Below, piece by piece: positions 47,960 through 60,730 of a DNA stretch of 64,000 bases. The translations under genes and the position numbers were made by a program. Every line of letters starts with the position of its first letter. The stretch's first letter is position 1. The notes below the pieces were generated by a model. It was not told the DNA's origin, ran no database searches, and saw only the letters and a program-made list of their open reading frames with translations. This DNA comes from Lelliottia amnigena (GTDB taxonomy: Bacteria; Pseudomonadota; Gammaproteobacteria; Enterobacterales; Enterobacteriaceae), in contig LR134135.1 in NCBI GenBank assembly GCA_900635465.1, forward strand, positions 3,782,001 through 3,846,000. Reading direction: 5' to 3'.

Positions 47960-48844
47960 CTATTGCTGGTCCGATTCTGCCAGGTCATCTTGCTCCTGGC
48001 CCAAGAGCGATAATTCCAACAATGCATAACGGTGCTCAACGAAGTTGTGTACGTTGTTAGCAACCGCTAATTTGAACAGTGCCGTAGCGCTGTCCATATC
48101 CCCCAGACTTAGGTAGTACTTACCTAAATAGAAGTTGGTTTCACTGAGATGCTCAGCGAGCGAGGTGTTATCCGTTGCGTCCGCCTTGAGCCGATCCATT
48201 AGCGTTGCTTCGCTAATGTTGCCCAGGTAGAACTCGACAATGTTCCATCCCCATTGTTCCTTGTCCGATTTCTCGAAGCGCTGTTTTAACGCCTCTTTTG
48301 CCTGCTTCTCATTGAGCTTCTGCTCAACAATGTAAAGCCACAGGACACGGAAAGGATCATTAGGATCGTCTTGATAAAACGCCAGCAGATCATCTTGCGC
48401 TATCTTGTCACGACCGCCGTAATACAATGCGATACCGCGATTCAAGTGCGCGTAGTTGTAAGTTGGATCAAGCTCAAGTACAGAATCAAACGCTTCATAG
48501 GCAGCATCAAAATTGCCTGCCTGCGTTAAATATATACCTAAGTAATTGAATACTTCAGGCATATCAGGTCGGATTGCCAGCGCTTGTGAAAAATCATTTC
48601 GCGCTAGTGCCCTCAGACCGAGACTATCATACAACACTCCGCGCTCATATAAAAGCTGTGCGCGTTCATCATCGGTTAAAGCCCGACTGGCAAGAATTTG
48701 TTCCATGCGTGCCAGAATCACTTCTTGCTGCAAAGTGGGTTGCAATGGCACTGCGAGAACTTCGCTCTTACGCCAGGCAGAGTTGCTGCATCCTGCCAGC
48801 GTTAAAGCTGTCGCAACGAAACACCAGCGCAAAAAAGGCTTCAT
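47960..48844 (-). CDS. nlpI: Outer-membrane lipoprotein NlpI
   Basis: A 294-residue TPR lipoprotein, the same length as K-12. The signal peptide ends at the lipobox LAGC with Cys19, and several TPR helices occupy residues 60-200 ([24 protein letters not shown]). It is an adaptor that brings the protease Prc to MepS and scaffolds peptidoglycan hydrolases. The start at 48844 is chosen over an in-frame start six codons earlier because it gives the K-12 N-terminus. It lies between pnp and deaD; in E. coli the deaD leader extends back through it. Confidence 0.96.
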   Translation of the reverse strand: MKPFLRWCFVATALTLAGCSNSAWRKSEVLAVPLQPTLQQEVILARMEQILASRALTDDERAQLLYERGVLYDSLGLRALARNDFSQALAIRPDMPEVFNYLGIYLTQAGNFDAAYEAFDSVLELDPTYNYAHLNRGIALYYGGRDKIAQDDLLAFYQDDPNDPFRVLWLYIVEQKLNEKQAKEALKQRFEKSDKEQWGWNIVEFYLGNISEATLMDRLKADATDNTSLAEHLSETNFYLGKYYLSLGDMDSATALFKLAVANNVHNFVEHRYALLELSLLGQEQDDLAESDQQ

Positions 48845-48920
48845 TTCCACTCCCGAAGACAACTATTGGATGAACGTCCTGTCCCCCGGCTGCTAACAAG
48901 GCGTCCTGCCTGATAATAGG

Positions 48921-48940
48921 CCCTCCGCTACAGCGGAGGG
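48921..48940 (-). terminator. Hairpin after pnp
   Basis: CCCTCCGCT and AGCGGAGGG form a GC-rich stem about 15 bases past the pnp stop. No T-run follows on the minus strand, so it may be a processing or stability element more than a strict terminator. Confidence 0.45.
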
Positions 48941-48951
48941 CAAATGCAACC

Positions 48952-51087
48952 TTACTCGCCTTGCTCTGCGGCCGGCGCTTCCGGCGCGGCAGCAGGCTGA
49001 GACTGCTCGGTTGCTTCTTTGATGCTAAGACGAACACGGCCCTGACGATCAACTTCCAGAACTTTAACTGGAACTTCCTGACCCATCTGCAGGTAATCGG
49101 TCACTTTCTCAACACGCTTATCAGCGATCTGAGAGATGTGAACCAGACCTTCTTTACCGCCACCAATCGCAACGAATGCGCCAAAGTCAACGATACGCGT
49201 CACTTTACCATTGTAGATACGGCCCACTTCGATTTCTGCCGTAATCTCTTCGATACGACGAATTGCGAATTTCGCTTTCTCACCGTCGGTCGCTGCGATT
49301 TTAACAGTACCGTCGTCTTCGATTTCGATGGTGGTGCCTGTTTCTTCGGTCAGAGCACGGATAACAGAACCGCCTTTACCGATAACATCTTTGATCTTGT
49401 CTGGACTGATCTTGATGGTGTGGATGCGCGGTGCGAACTGAGAAATGTCGCCGCGTGGCGCGTTAATCGCCTGCTCCATCACGCCCAGGATGTGCAGACG
49501 CGCACCTTTAGCCTGGTTCAGTGCAACCTGCATGATCTCTTTGGTGATGCCTTCAATTTTGATATCCATCTGCAGCGCAGAGATACCTTCGCGGGAACCC
49601 GCGACTTTGAAGTCCATATCACCCAGGTGATCTTCGTCGCCCAGAATGTCAGACAGAACAACAAAGTTGTCGCCTTCTTTCACCAGGCCCATTGCGATAC
49701 CCGCAACAGCTGCTTTGATCGGTACGCCAGCATCCATCAGAGCCAGAGATGCGCCACACACGGAAGCCATGGAAGAAGAACCGTTAGATTCGGTGATTTC
49801 AGAAACCACACGCACGGTGTACGGGAATTTGTCAGCTTCTGGCATAACAGCCAGTACGCCACGCTTCGCCAGACGACCGTGACCGATTTCACGACGCTTC
49901 GGCGAGCCCACCATACCGGTTTCACCTACGGAGTACGGAGGGAAGTTGTAGTGGAACAGGAAGCTGTCAGTGCGATCGCCCATCAGTTCGTCGATGTTCT
50001 GCGCATCACGTGCAGTACCCAAGGTCGCAGTTACCAGCGCCTGAGTTTCGCCACGGGTGAACAGTGCAGAACCGTGAGTACGTGGCAGAACGCCAGTACG
50101 CACATCCAGACCACGGATCATGTCTTTTTCACGGCCATCGATACGCGGCTCGCCAGCCAGAACACGGCTACGAACAGCATTTTTCTCGATAGCGTGCAGA
50201 ATTTCGCTCAGTTCGTTAGCATCCAGAGAGTCATCTTCTGCAACCAGCGTAGCGATGGTTTCAGATTTGATTACATCAATCTGCGCATAACGTTCTTGTT
50301 TGTCAGTAATGCGGTATGCATCGCTAAGACGTGCTTCAGCCAGTGCAGCAACGCGCGCATTCAGCGCTTCGTTGACAACTTCTGGCTGCCAGTCCCAACG
50401 TGGTTTACCGGCTTCTTTAACCAGATCTTTGATGTTTTCGATAACGATCTGCTGCTGCTCGTGGCCGAAGACCACTGCGCCCAGCATCTGGTCTTCGCTC
50501 AGCAGTTCTGCTTCGGATTCAACCATCAACACTGCAGCTTCGGTACCTGCAACAACCAGATCCAGCTTACTTTCTTTCAGCTCATCTTGGGTTGGGTTCA
50601 GAACGTACTGGTCATTGATATAACCAACGCGAGCAGAACCAATAGGACCGTTGAACGGAAGACCAGACAGAGACAGCGCAGCGGATGCGCCAATCATCGC
50701 AACGATGTCCGGGTTAACCTGTGGGTTAACGGAAACAACGGTGGCAATAACCTGAACTTCGTTAATGAAGCCTTCTGGGAACAGCGGACGAACCGGGCGG
50801 TCAATCAGACGCGCAATCAGGGTTTCGCCTTCGCTTGGACGGCCTTCACGACGGAAGAAGCCACCAGGGATTTTACCCGCAGCGTAAGTACGCTCTTGAT
50901 AGTTAACGGTCAGCGGGAAGAAGTCCTGGCCTGGCTTAGTTTTTTTCTGGCCAACTACGGTCACGAATACAGCAGTGTCATCCATGCTTACCATAACGGC
51001 AGCAGTAGCCTGACGTGCCATCATGCCGGTTTCCAGCGTGACGGTATGCTGACCATACTGGAATTTACGAACGATCGGATTCAGCAA
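48952..51087 (-). CDS. pnp: Polynucleotide phosphorylase
   Basis: A 711-residue 3'-5' phosphorolytic exoribonuclease and degradosome part, the same length as K-12. Two RNase PH domains are present (about residues 1-215 and 320-540, with [11 protein letters not shown] and the [10 protein letters not shown] and [14 protein letters not shown] active-site stretches). Then come the KH domain ([14 protein letters not shown]) and the S1 domain ([21 protein letters not shown]). The start is a TTG at 51087 as in E. coli, preceded by AAGGA; an 11-residue extension upstream would enter the regulatory hairpin. Confidence 0.97.
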   Translation of the reverse strand: MLNPIVRKFQYGQHTVTLETGMMARQATAAVMVSMDDTAVFVTVVGQKKTKPGQDFFPLTVNYQERTYAAGKIPGGFFRREGRPSEGETLIARLIDRPVRPLFPEGFINEVQVIATVVSVNPQVNPDIVAMIGASAALSLSGLPFNGPIGSARVGYINDQYVLNPTQDELKESKLDLVVAGTEAAVLMVESEAELLSEDQMLGAVVFGHEQQQIVIENIKDLVKEAGKPRWDWQPEVVNEALNARVAALAEARLSDAYRITDKQERYAQIDVIKSETIATLVAEDDSLDANELSEILHAIEKNAVRSRVLAGEPRIDGREKDMIRGLDVRTGVLPRTHGSALFTRGETQALVTATLGTARDAQNIDELMGDRTDSFLFHYNFPPYSVGETGMVGSPKRREIGHGRLAKRGVLAVMPEADKFPYTVRVVSEITESNGSSSMASVCGASLALMDAGVPIKAAVAGIAMGLVKEGDNFVVLSDILGDEDHLGDMDFKVAGSREGISALQMDIKIEGITKEIMQVALNQAKGARLHILGVMEQAINAPRGDISQFAPRIHTIKISPDKIKDVIGKGGSVIRALTEETGTTIEIEDDGTVKIAATDGEKAKFAIRRIEEITAEIEVGRIYNGKVTRIVDFGAFVAIGGGKEGLVHISQIADKRVEKVTDYLQMGQEVPVKVLEVDRQGRVRLSIKEATEQSQPAAAPEAPAAEQGE

Positions 51088-51284
51088 AATTCTGTCCTTT
51101 CTTAATGGATGACAGCACACCCACGGTGTGCTGTCGATTTAACCCGACCTTCTTCGCATCCTCGCGACTAATGACAACCGACACCCCCATGGGTGAAGCC
51201 TCTCATTAGCCGCGCGAACCTCTGCAAGGAAGATCATTTATAGCAACAATACAATAGTTTCCAGTGAATTGCTGCCGTCTGGTT
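51088..51284 (-). promoter_or_regulatory. pnp leader with RNase III/PNPase autoregulatory structure
   Basis: The 200-base leader between rpsO and pnp contains a perfect small hairpin (ACAGCACACC/GGTGTGCTGT, about 51112-51134) and a long imperfect stem made by CGCGACTAATGA and TCATTAGCCGCG (about 51163-51213). In E. coli RNase III cuts the long stem and PNPase then represses its own translation. Confidence 0.75.
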
Positions 51285-51312
51285 GAAAAAAGGGGCCATT
51301 AGGCCCCTTTTT
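51136..51312 (+). ncRNA. Possible SraG-type small RNA
   Basis: In E. coli the sRNA SraG is transcribed from the pnp/rpsO gap, opposite to pnp. The rpsO terminator hairpin here is symmetrical and also ends in TTTTTT on the plus strand, so it could end such an RNA. I could not define a promoter; boundaries are approximate. Confidence 0.3.
51286..51312 (-). terminator. Terminator after rpsO
   Basis: AAAAAAGGGGCC and GGCCCCTTTTTT with an ATTA loop. T-runs exist on both strands, so it can act in both directions. In E. coli this terminator is leaky and allows pnp readthrough. Confidence 0.9.
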
Positions 51313-51328
51313 CTGAAACTCGCAAGAC

Positions 51329-51658
<330 letters not shown>

Positions 51659-51706
51659 TTACGCCCTGCAAAATGTTAAACACTTTGCCGGACGTTAAGC
51701 GGCGAT

Positions 51707-51735
51707 ATTCTACTCGTCTCACCTGGTTATCGCAA
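51707..51735 (-). promoter_or_regulatory. rpsO promoter
   Basis: On the minus strand, -35 TTGCGA (51730-51735) and -10 TAGAAT (51707-51712) have a 17-base spacer. This lies just after the truB stop and leaves a leader of about 100 bases that can form the S15 pseudoknot. Confidence 0.8.
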
Positions 51736-51749
51736 GGCAAGTCACTCGC

Positions 51750-52694
51750 TTAAACCGGATATTCAACAACCAGGCGACGCGGTGCCACACGGCCCTCATC
51801 GTCGATTTCACCCATGCCGATGAACGTATTTTCTTCACCTTCGGTGACGCGAACCAGACCCCGTTGTGGCGTCTCTGTCGTACGTACCGGATTACCATTT
51901 TTAAAGTAAACTGAAGACGTTAACGGCAAATTAACCACCGGGAAATCAGACGCTGGACTGTCCATTGGCATCAGCAGGGGATCAAGTAAATCCGCAGGTG
52001 AAATCCCCTGCGTTTCCGCTTGCTCTACCAATTCACGAAGTTGTTCAAGCGTTACCATACGTTCGACCGGGTACTTACTGACAGCAAGGCGACGCAAATA
52101 AATCACATGCGCGCCACAACCCAGTTTCTCGCCCAGATCATCAATGATGGTACGAATATAAGTGCCTTTCGAACAGTGCACTTCGAGCTCCAGCTCATCA
52201 CCTTCATGGCGAATGAATAACAGCTCATACACAGTGATCGGACGGGCTTCGCGCGGGACGTCTATCCCCTGACGCGCATATTCGTATAGCTTTTTGCCTT
52301 GGTATTTCAACGCCGAATACATCGACGGCACCTGGAGGGTTTCGCCACGGAAACTTTCCAGCGCAGCAGCAAGCTGTTCGGCACTAAACGTCACCGGGCG
52401 TTCTTCGACAACCTGACCATCCGCATCGGACGTATCGGTGCGCTGACCCAGTTTTGCGATGACGCGATAGCGCTTATCAGAATCGAGCAAATACTGGGAA
52501 AACTTTGTCGCCTCACCCAGACAAACGGGCAGCATACCTGTTGCCAGCGGATCCAGCGCGCCGGTGTGTCCGGCACGGTTTGCGTTATAAATACGCTTAA
52601 CTTTTTGCAGCACGTCGTTACTGGATGCACCTTGTGGTTTATCCAGCAACAGCACGCCATGCACGTCGCGACCGCGACGACGAGGACGACTCAT
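51750..52694 (-). CDS. truB: tRNA pseudouridine-55 synthase TruB
   Basis: A 314-residue pseudouridine synthase, the same length as K-12, which makes the universal U55 of the T-loop and acts as a tRNA chaperone. The catalytic Asp48 is in [29 protein letters not shown] and [13 protein letters not shown] are family motifs. A C-terminal PUA-like domain ends the protein. Its start codon shares one base with the rbfA stop (TGATG). Confidence 0.97.
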   Translation of the reverse strand: MSRPRRRGRDVHGVLLLDKPQGASSNDVLQKVKRIYNANRAGHTGALDPLATGMLPVCLGEATKFSQYLLDSDKRYRVIAKLGQRTDTSDADGQVVEERPVTFSAEQLAAALESFRGETLQVPSMYSALKYQGKKLYEYARQGIDVPREARPITVYELLFIRHEGDELELEVHCSKGTYIRTIIDDLGEKLGCGAHVIYLRRLAVSKYPVERMVTLEQLRELVEQAETQGISPADLLDPLLMPMDSPASDFPVVNLPLTSSVYFKNGNPVRTTETPQRGLVRVTEGEENTFIGMGEIDDEGRVAPRRLVVEYPV

Positions 52695-53095
52695 CAGTCT
52701 TCCTTTTCGTCATCCGGGTTAACACGACGCTCATCGTCATGCTTAACCACAGTGGTCACGAGGTTAGACATACGCATGCCTTCAACTAACGAGTTATCGT
52801 AGAAGAAAGTCAGTTCAGGCACGATGCGCAGACGCATCGCTTTACCGAGCAGAGAACGGATAAATCCGGACGCTTCCTGCAAGGCTTTAATACCGTTCTT
52901 AACCGCCGCTTCATCTTGATCATTGAGGAACGTGACGAACACTTTGGCGTATGCCAGGTCACGAGACATTTCAACACCAGAAACGGTCGTCATCATGCCG
53001 ACGCGCGGGTCTTTGATTTCACGCTGCAGGATGAGTGCGATTTCTTTCTGCATCTCCTGAGCAACACGCTGCGGGCGACCAAATTCTTTCGCCAT
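52694..53095 (-). CDS. rbfA: 30S ribosome-binding factor RbfA
   Basis: A 133-residue KH-like protein, the same length as K-12, which binds pre-30S particles and is important in cold adaptation and 16S 5'-end maturation. It shows [19 protein letters not shown] and [19 protein letters not shown]. The start at 53095 (MAKEFGRPQ) follows TGGAGAA; an in-frame start six codons earlier lies at that ribosome site. It is immediately preceded by a terminator-like hairpin. Confidence 0.97.
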   Translation of the reverse strand: MAKEFGRPQRVAQEMQKEIALILQREIKDPRVGMMTTVSGVEMSRDLAYAKVFVTFLNDQDEAAVKNGIKALQEASGFIRSLLGKAMRLRIVPELTFFYDNSLVEGMRMSNLVTTVVKHDDERRVNPDDEKED

Positions 53096-53111
53096 AATAA
53101 ATTCTCCAGAC

Positions 53112-53138
53112 AAAAAAGGGGCTATAAGCCCCTTTTAA
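53112..53138 (-). terminator. Terminator-like hairpin between infB and rbfA
   Basis: On the minus strand AAAAGGGGCT and AGCCCCTTTT form a stem with a three-base loop followed by TTTTTT. It has all signs of an intrinsic terminator, yet it lies inside the nusA-pnp operon, about 17 bases before the rbfA start. It may act as an attenuator or partial terminator. Confidence 0.75.
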
Positions 53139-53146
53139 AATTATTG

Positions 53147-53176
53147 CCGGGTGGCGCTTCGCTAACCCGGCCTGCA
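53147..53176. repeat. REP-like palindromic element between infB and rbfA
   Basis: GCCGGGTGGCGCTTCGCTAA then CCCGGCCTGC. It has the arms and GC-rich loop of the Enterobacter/Klebsiella/Citrobacter type REP and is related to the copy at 5101. Confidence 0.75.
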
Positions 53177-53227
53177 CGTTTTAATCCACTGAGTCATTCG
53201 GGCGCTAAGGCCCGAGGACACTATGAA

Positions 53228-55924
53228 TTAAGCGATGCTACGTTGGATCTCGATGATTTCGAACACTTCGATCATATCGCCAACGCGAACGTCGTTGTAG
53301 TTCTTCACGCCGATACCACATTCCATGCCGTTACGGACTTCGTTGACGTCATCTTTGAAGCGACGCAGGGATTCCAGCTCGCCTTCGTAGATAACCACGT
53401 TGTCACGCAGAACGCGGATTGGGTTGTGACGTTTAATGGTACCTTCGGTGACCATACAGCCCGCGATCGCACCAAATTTAGGTGATTTGAACACGTCACG
53501 AACTTCAGCCAGACCGATGATCTGCTGTTTCAGTTCCGGAGACAGCATGCCGCTCATCGCAGCTTTCACTTCGTCAATCAGATGATAGATGACGGAGTAG
53601 TAGCGCAGATCCAAGCTTTCTGAATCGATAACTTTACGTGCAGAGGCATCAGCACGCACGTTGAAGCCAACCAGAATCGCGTTCGAAGCAGCCGCCAGCG
53701 TGGCGTCGGTTTCGGTGATACCACCAACACCAGAACCGATGATTTTTACTTTCACTTCGTCGGTAGACAGTTTCAGTAAAGAATCGGAGATCGCTTCCAC
53801 AGAACCCTGAACGTCCGCTTTCAGTACGACGTTCACTTCGTGAACTTCGCCATCAGTCATGTTAGCGAACATGTTCTCGAGTTTAGATTTCTGCTGACGA
53901 GCCAGTTTAACTTCACGGAATTTGCCCTGACGATACAGTGCAACTTCACGCGCTTTTTTCTCGTCACGAACAACGGTCACTTCGTCACCGGCAGCCGGAA
54001 CACCGGACAGACCCAGGATTTCCACTGGAATGGATGGACCTGCTTCCAGTACTTCCTGACCCAGTTCGTTACGCATCGCACGAACACGGCCGTATTCGAA
54101 GCCACACAGCACGATATCGCCCTTGTTCAGCGTACCTTCGCGAACCAGTACGGTAGCAACTGGACCACGACCTTTATCCAGGAAGGATTCGATCACTGCG
54201 CCGCTTGCCATGCCGTTGCGAACCGCTTTCAGCTCCAGAACTTCAGCTTGCAGCAGGATAGCGTTCAGCAGGTCATCAATACCGGTACCCGCTTTCGCAG
54301 AAACTGGGATGAACTGAGATTCACCGCCCCACTCTTCCGGCATCACGCCGTACTGAGACAGTTCGGTCTTAACGCGATCCATGTCTGCTTCAGGCTTATC
54401 GATTTTGTTGACTGCAACAACGACCGGTACCTGCGCCGCTTTTGCGTGCTGGATAGCTTCGATCGTCTGTGGCATCACGCCATCGTCTGCTGCAACAACC
54501 AGAACAACGATATCCGTTGCCTGAGCACCACGAGCACGCATAGAGGTAAACGCGGCGTGACCCGGGGTATCCAGGAAGGTGATCATACCGTTGTCTGTTT
54601 CAACATGGTAAGCACCGATATGCTGGGTAATGCCGCCTGCTTCGCCGGATGCCACTTTCGTAGAACGAATGTAGTCAAGCAGAGAGGTTTTACCGTGGTC
54701 AACGTGACCCATGATGGTCACAACCGGTGCGCGAGACTCTGCCGCAGCGCCAGTGTCACGGTCGCTCATTACTGCTTCTTCCAGCTCGTTTTCACGACGC
54801 AGGGTAACTTTATGGCCCATCTCTTCAGCAACCAGCTGCGCTGTTTCCTGATCGATAACCTGGTTGATGGTTGCCATAGCGCCCAGTTTCATCATCGCTT
54901 TGATGACCTGAGAGCCTTTAACAGCCATTTTGTTCGCCAGATCGCCAACGGTGATGGTTTCGCCAATCACAACGTCACGGTTAACGGCTTGAGCTGGTTT
55001 CTGGAAGCCCTGCTGTAAAGATGAACCTTTACGCTTGCCACCTTTGCCACCGCGACCCGCAGCACGCGCTTCTTCGCGGTCTGCTTTGGATTCAGCGTGT
55101 TTGTTGCCTTTCTTCTGAGGACGAGCAGCTTTCGTCGCAGTACGCGTACGGCTACGGTTACCTTCAACCTCACGGTCGTTTTCGTCTTCAGCCTGGCGAG
55201 CGTGCTGAGAAGTGGTGACGTGATAATCGCTCTTATCCTCTTCACCTTTCGCTTTCTCTTGCTCAGCCCAAACGCCTGCATTTTCTTCAGCCATACGACG
55301 GGCTTCTTCCGCTACACGACGCGCATCTTCTTCGAGTTTGCGACGGGCTTCTTCTTCCGCTTTGCGCTTCAGCTCCGCAGCTTCATTTTCACGGCGGGCT
55401 TTTTCTGTCTGGGCAGTTTTGGTCATTTCGTCAGTCTGTTGATTGCTCACTTTGTCTTTTTCCGCAGCGTCGCGCTTCGCTTTATCATGTGCATCGCGCT
55501 TCGCTTTTTCTGCGGCCTCACGTTCAGCTTTTAATACGGCCTCACGTTTAGCTGTTTCAACAGCCTCACGCTGAGCTTGCTCTTCCGCTTCACGCTGTGC
55601 CTGCTCTTCCGCTGCAAGGCGCTCGGCCTCTTGCGGATCACGTTTTACAAAGGTGCGTGTCTTGCGGACTTCGATTTGTACCGATTTACTTTTTCCACCG
55701 GTACCTGGAATACTCAACGTGCTACGCGTTTTGCGCTGCAACGTCAGCTTATCAGGCGTAGAACCGTGTTCACGGTTCAGGTGCGCTAACAGCGTTTGTT
55801 TTTCTTGCGCGGTTACCGAATCATCAGCCGCCTTCGGGATCCCTGCATCAGCAAATTGCTGTACCAGGCGCTCCACGGAGGTCTGAATCTCAGTAGCCAG
55901 CGATTTTACAGTTACATCAGTCAT
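53228..55924 (-). CDS. infB: Translation initiation factor IF-2
   Basis: An 898-residue GTPase (K-12: 890) that brings initiator tRNA to the 30S subunit and promotes subunit joining. The N-terminal IF2N domain covers residues 1-50. A long charged Ala/Glu/Lys/Arg helical linker (about 90-290) has many [22 protein letters not shown] repeats. The GTPase domain shows [14 protein letters not shown] and NKID. Domains II to IV with the fMet-tRNA-binding C2 end the protein. Internal starts as in E. coli (IF2-2, IF2-3) are likely. It is 24 bases after nusA. Confidence 0.97.
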   Translation of the reverse strand: MTDVTVKSLATEIQTSVERLVQQFADAGIPKAADDSVTAQEKQTLLAHLNREHGSTPDKLTLQRKTRSTLSIPGTGGKSKSVQIEVRKTRTFVKRDPQEAERLAAEEQAQREAEEQAQREAVETAKREAVLKAEREAAEKAKRDAHDKAKRDAAEKDKVSNQQTDEMTKTAQTEKARRENEAAELKRKAEEEARRKLEEDARRVAEEARRMAEENAGVWAEQEKAKGEEDKSDYHVTTSQHARQAEDENDREVEGNRSRTRTATKAARPQKKGNKHAESKADREEARAAGRGGKGGKRKGSSLQQGFQKPAQAVNRDVVIGETITVGDLANKMAVKGSQVIKAMMKLGAMATINQVIDQETAQLVAEEMGHKVTLRRENELEEAVMSDRDTGAAAESRAPVVTIMGHVDHGKTSLLDYIRSTKVASGEAGGITQHIGAYHVETDNGMITFLDTPGHAAFTSMRARGAQATDIVVLVVAADDGVMPQTIEAIQHAKAAQVPVVVAVNKIDKPEADMDRVKTELSQYGVMPEEWGGESQFIPVSAKAGTGIDDLLNAILLQAEVLELKAVRNGMASGAVIESFLDKGRGPVATVLVREGTLNKGDIVLCGFEYGRVRAMRNELGQEVLEAGPSIPVEILGLSGVPAAGDEVTVVRDEKKAREVALYRQGKFREVKLARQQKSKLENMFANMTDGEVHEVNVVLKADVQGSVEAISDSLLKLSTDEVKVKIIGSGVGGITETDATLAAASNAILVGFNVRADASARKVIDSESLDLRYYSVIYHLIDEVKAAMSGMLSPELKQQIIGLAEVRDVFKSPKFGAIAGCMVTEGTIKRHNPIRVLRDNVVIYEGELESLRRFKDDVNEVRNGMECGIGVKNYNDVRVGDMIEVFEIIEIQRSIA

Positions 55925-55948
55925 GCTGTTCCTTCCTGCTACAGTTTA

Positions 55949-57436
55949 TTACGCTTCGTCGCCGAACCAGCAAATATTACGTGCGGCCATGATGAGTTCG
56001 CCGGCTTTCTCGTCGGTTAAACCTTCGATATCAGCCAGGTCATCAACGCCTTGCTCAGCGAGATCTTCCAGCGTACAAACACCATGGGCAGCCAGCTTGA
56101 ACGCAATCGCACGATCAAGACCTTCTAAATTCAGCAGGTCATCAGCCGGCTTATTATCACCAAGGCTTTCTTCCTGAGCCAGTGCCAGGGTGGTCAGTGC
56201 GTTTTTAGCGCGTTCACGCAGGGCTTCAACGGTTGCTTCATCCAGGCCGTCAATTTCCAGCAGTTCTTTGATTGGCACATAGGCCAGTTCTTCAAGCGAA
56301 GAGAAACCTTCTTCGACCAGGACAGTTGCGAAATCTTCGTCAATTTCCAGGTACTTCGTGAAGGTCGCGATCGCGGCATGAGCTTCAGCCTGATGCTTCG
56401 CATGCAGATCATCAACAGTCATCACGTTCAGATCCCAACCACTCAGTTGAGAAGCCAAACGTACGTTCTGACCGTTACGACCGATAGCCTGTGCCAGGTT
56501 ACCGGCTTCAACAGCGATATCCATGGTGTGCTTGTCTTCGTCGACCACAATGGAAGCAACATCTGCCGGAGCCATCGCGTTAATCACGAATTGTGCCGGG
56601 TTGTCGTCCCAAAGGATGATGTCGATACGCTCACCGCCCAGTTCAGTTGATACAGCCTGAACGCGCGCACCACGCATACCTACGCAAGCACCGACAGGGT
56701 CGATACGCTTGTCGTTGGTTTTTACCGCGATTTTAGCGCGTGAACCCGGATCGCGGGCCGCTGCTTTGATCTCGATAAGTTCTTCACCAATTTCTGGTAC
56801 TTCAATGCGGAACAGTTCAATCAGCATCTCTGCTTTAGAACGTGTAACGAACAGCTGCGCACCGCGCGCTTCTGGACGTACCGCATACAGAACACCGCGG
56901 ATGCGGTCGCCTGGACGGAAGTTCTCACGCGGCAACATATCTTCGCGGAGGATAACCGCTTCCGCATTGCTACCCAGATCAAGCGCGATATTGTCACGGT
57001 TCACTTTCTTCACAACGCCAGTGATGATTTCACCTTCGTGTGAACGGAACTGATCAACCACCATGGCGCGTTCAGCTTCACGTACTTTTTGTACGATAAC
57101 CTGCTTTGCCGTTTGGGTAGTGATACGGTCAAACGTCACCGATTCAATCTGATCTTCAACATATTCGCCGACATTGAAGCTTTCGTCTTCGTAACGAGCC
57201 GCTTCCAGCGTAATTTCTTTAGTCGGTTGGGTCACTTCTTCAACAATTACCCAACGACGGAATGTATCGAAGTCACCGCTTTTACGATCGATTTCTACGC
57301 GAACATCGATCTCTTGTTCGTATTTTTTCTTGGTTGCTGTAGCCAGTGCACTTTCCAGCGCTTCGAAAATCTTCTCACGCGGCAGTGATTTCTCGTTAGA
57401 GACGGCTTCAACAACAGCCAAAATTTCTTTGTTCAT
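55949..57436 (-). CDS. nusA: Transcription termination/antitermination factor NusA
   Basis: A 495-residue factor, the same length as K-12. In order it has an N-terminal RNA-polymerase-binding domain (1-130), S1 (135-200, [21 protein letters not shown]), KH1 and KH2 ([17 protein letters not shown] and [16 protein letters not shown]), and two C-terminal acidic repeats (about 360-425 and 435-495) that bind the alpha subunit and lambda N. It regulates pausing, termination and rRNA antitermination. It follows rimP by 28 bases. Confidence 0.98.
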   Translation of the reverse strand: MNKEILAVVEAVSNEKSLPREKIFEALESALATATKKKYEQEIDVRVEIDRKSGDFDTFRRWVIVEEVTQPTKEITLEAARYEDESFNVGEYVEDQIESVTFDRITTQTAKQVIVQKVREAERAMVVDQFRSHEGEIITGVVKKVNRDNIALDLGSNAEAVILREDMLPRENFRPGDRIRGVLYAVRPEARGAQLFVTRSKAEMLIELFRIEVPEIGEELIEIKAAARDPGSRAKIAVKTNDKRIDPVGACVGMRGARVQAVSTELGGERIDIILWDDNPAQFVINAMAPADVASIVVDEDKHTMDIAVEAGNLAQAIGRNGQNVRLASQLSGWDLNVMTVDDLHAKHQAEAHAAIATFTKYLEIDEDFATVLVEEGFSSLEELAYVPIKELLEIDGLDEATVEALRERAKNALTTLALAQEESLGDNKPADDLLNLEGLDRAIAFKLAAHGVCTLEDLAEQGVDDLADIEGLTDEKAGELIMAARNICWFGDEA

Positions 57437-57464
57437 CGCGGGCTTTTCACCTCAATCCAGACTG

Positions 57465-57917
57465 TTAAAAGTGGGGAACCAGGTTCGCCTTCTGGATATT
57501 ACTCAGCGCGAACACTTCATCTTTGCCTTCGACTGTTACTGTGATCATCTCACCATCAACGGCCTTAATAACGCCCTGCCATTTACGGCGGTTTTGCACG
57601 GCCATACGCAGTACGATAGCCACTTCTTCACCAATATAGTGAGTGTAGTGTTCAGCAGTAAACATTGGACGATGGAGGCCAGGCGAGGAAACTTCCAGGT
57701 TGTAGGCAACAGTAATAGGATCTTCAACGTCAAGAACCGCACTGACCTGGTGGCTAACATCAGCACAATCATCAACATTGATGCCATCTTCACTATCAAT
57801 ATAGATGCGCAGCGTGGATGTACGGCTGCGAATAAATTCGATGCCGACCAGTTCGTAGCCCAGTGCTTCGACCGGTGCTTTAATCATCTCTGTTAATTTT
57901 TGCTCTAATGTGGACAA
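57465..57917 (-). CDS. rimP: Ribosome maturation factor RimP
   Basis: A 150-residue protein needed for early 30S assembly, the same length as K-12. The N-terminal alpha/beta domain ([35 protein letters not shown]) is followed by an SH3-like C-terminal domain ([20 protein letters not shown]). The start is taken as TTG at 57917, as in E. coli, with GGGGGTGGG just upstream; another TTG four codons earlier would lie in that ribosome site. Confidence 0.95.
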   Translation of the reverse strand: MSTLEQKLTEMIKAPVEALGYELVGIEFIRSRTSTLRIYIDSEDGINVDDCADVSHQVSAVLDVEDPITVAYNLEVSSPGLHRPMFTAEHYTHYIGEEVAIVLRMAVQNRRKWQGVIKAVDGEMITVTVEGKDEVFALSNIQKANLVPHF

Positions 57918-57976
57918 GCCCACCCCCAAGACGTAAAAAAAGGGCCTAAAGCCCAGTTATTCTGTAGTCAGATAAC

Positions 57977-58003
57977 AAAAAACCCCGATAAATCGGGGCT
58001 TTA
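57977..58003 (-). terminator. Terminator between metY and rimP
   Basis: On the minus strand AGCCCCGAT and ATCGGGGTTTTTT form a strong hairpin with a T-run. A weaker one (GGGC/GCCC with TTTTTTT) follows at 57938-57956. The operon is expressed by readthrough past these, so they set the tRNA to mRNA ratio. Confidence 0.85.
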
Positions 58004-58124
58004 GATAACTGAACCCTATAGCCGCAACTGCGGCCTGGAGCACTTTCTGAAAGAATTTTTTCAAATCCAGCTACGAAGCCGCTATGTCTTCACAGTATAT
58101 TTGAAAAAGAACTTTATAGGAAAG

Positions 58125-58201
<77 letters not shown>

Positions 58202-58216
58202 CCTGAAACGTGGCAA

Positions 58217-58245
58217 ATTTTACTCGTTTTGGGTAAAAAATGCAA
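58217..58245 (-). promoter_or_regulatory. metY operon promoter
   Basis: On the minus strand, -35 TTGCAT (58240-58245) and -10 TAAAAT (58217-58222) with a 17-base spacer, 15 bases before the tRNA 5' end. Confidence 0.85.
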
Positions 58246-58458
58246 ATAATGCTGGGATTTGGTACCGAGGACGGGACTTTAAATCGGCGTTTAGTATATT
58301 GATAGTTAACCCCACCTGTCAACCCTACAAGCTATGCGTTTTGCTGAATAAGCTAGCACGCACTATTCTGTTCTGACGTCTGCATGTCTGGCGGCCTAAA
58401 CAGTGGGAAATTTTTACAAAAAACTCACGAATCTCTTCCGGTCATTGGCAAAAGATGA

Positions 58459-59892
<1,434 letters not shown>

Positions 59893-59910
59893 TCGCGAAT
59901 AAAAATACAA

Positions 59911-59936
59911 AAGGCGCCGAAGGGCGCCTTTTTTGT
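59911..59936 (+). terminator. Terminator after argG
   Basis: AAGGCGCC and GGCGCCTT with a GAAG loop, followed by a TTTTTT run. Confidence 0.9.
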
Positions 59937-60077
59937 GTCTGTCAGATGTCGGCCGCTGATCCGACTATCATTTTCTGTCGATCATAATGGCAACGGTCAT
60001 CACGCTGCGATTGTCTGGACACGCTCAAACCTACAGACGAAAAAAAGACACCTTTCGATGTCTTTCTTCTGGAATAT

Positions 60078-60164
60078 TGGTACCGAGGATGGGACTCGAA
60101 CCCACAAGCCCGTTAGGGCACTACCACCTCAAGGTAGCGTGTCTACCAATTCCACCACCTCGGT
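60078..60164 (-). tRNA. leuU: tRNA-Leu(GAG)
   Basis: An 87-base class II tRNA on the minus strand with 5' ACCGAGGTGG, anticodon GAG at 60128-60130 in CTACCTTGAGGTGGTAG, a long variable arm (TGCCCTAACGGGCT), GGTTCGAGTCC and encoded CCA. It starts 9 bases after the secG stop and is co-transcribed with it, as in E. coli. Confidence 0.97.
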
Positions 60165-60173
60165 ACTGAAACC

Positions 60174-60506
60174 TTACTGCGGGATATCGCTGGTCGGCTT
60201 AGCCGGTTCAGCTGGCTGAGTTTGCTCGGTTTTAGACGGAGCATTCAGGTTTTCCCACTCGCTTCCTTTGCTGGTCTTGTTGCTGTTGATGTTGCCAAGC
60301 GCCAGACTGATAATGAAGAATAGCGTAGCCAGAATCGCCGTTGTACGGGTCATGAAGTTCGAAGAACCACTTGAGCCAAACAGCGTACCGGAAGCGCCTG
60401 CTCCGAAGGAGGCTCCCATATCAGCGCCTTTACCTTGCTGCAGCATGATCAGCGCTACGAGAGCGATGGCTACAATAAGGAAAACAACTAAAAGAGCTTC
60501 GTACAT
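60174..60506 (-). CDS. secG: SecYEG translocon subunit SecG
   Basis: A 110-residue inner-membrane protein, the same length as K-12. It has two transmembrane helices (about residues 2-22 and 53-73) joined by a glycine/serine-rich cytoplasmic loop ([20 protein letters not shown]), plus a polar C-terminal tail. It assists protein translocation with SecA. The start at 60506 (MYEALLVVF) gives the K-12 protein; a longer in-frame start at 60578 is not supported. It is followed directly by leuU. Confidence 0.96.
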   Translation of the reverse strand: MYEALLVVFLIVAIALVALIMLQQGKGADMGASFGAGASGTLFGSSGSSNFMTRTTAILATLFFIISLALGNINSNKTSKGSEWENLNAPSKTEQTQPAEPAKPTSDIPQ

Positions 60507-60688
60507 AATCAACCTGTTCCTTGCGGATTTGCCGCATACCAATGCTTCGACCAATTTAGCAGGATTTTTATTTCCCACTGAAGCGGGTGTGAATACTAAC
60601 CAAAGCGAATGGCCTTCGCAAGGGCAATTTTAGCGCATTGTATCAACTGCGGAAAAAAACAGCAAAAGCGCCTGTATTGGACAATCTT

Positions 60689-60712
60689 AAGGCGGCAAAC
60701 GCCGCCTTTTTA
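60689..60712 (-). terminator. Hairpin between glmM and secG
   Basis: AAGGCGGC and GCCGCCTT flank an AAAC loop. The T-run is on the plus-strand side; on the minus strand the tail is weaker, so partial termination is possible. Confidence 0.5.
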
Positions 60713-60730
60713 AACACTTACTGCGAAGGA

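Noticed and set aside
48961..51105. A 714-codon open frame on the plus strand opposite pnp
   Set aside because: It is an exact antisense shadow. Highly expressed genes avoid codons such as TTA, CTA and TCA, which leaves the reverse frame open. No ribosome site or known protein family.
53840..55018. A 392-codon frame opposite infB
   Set aside because: Antisense shadow with no family resemblance; infB is unambiguous.
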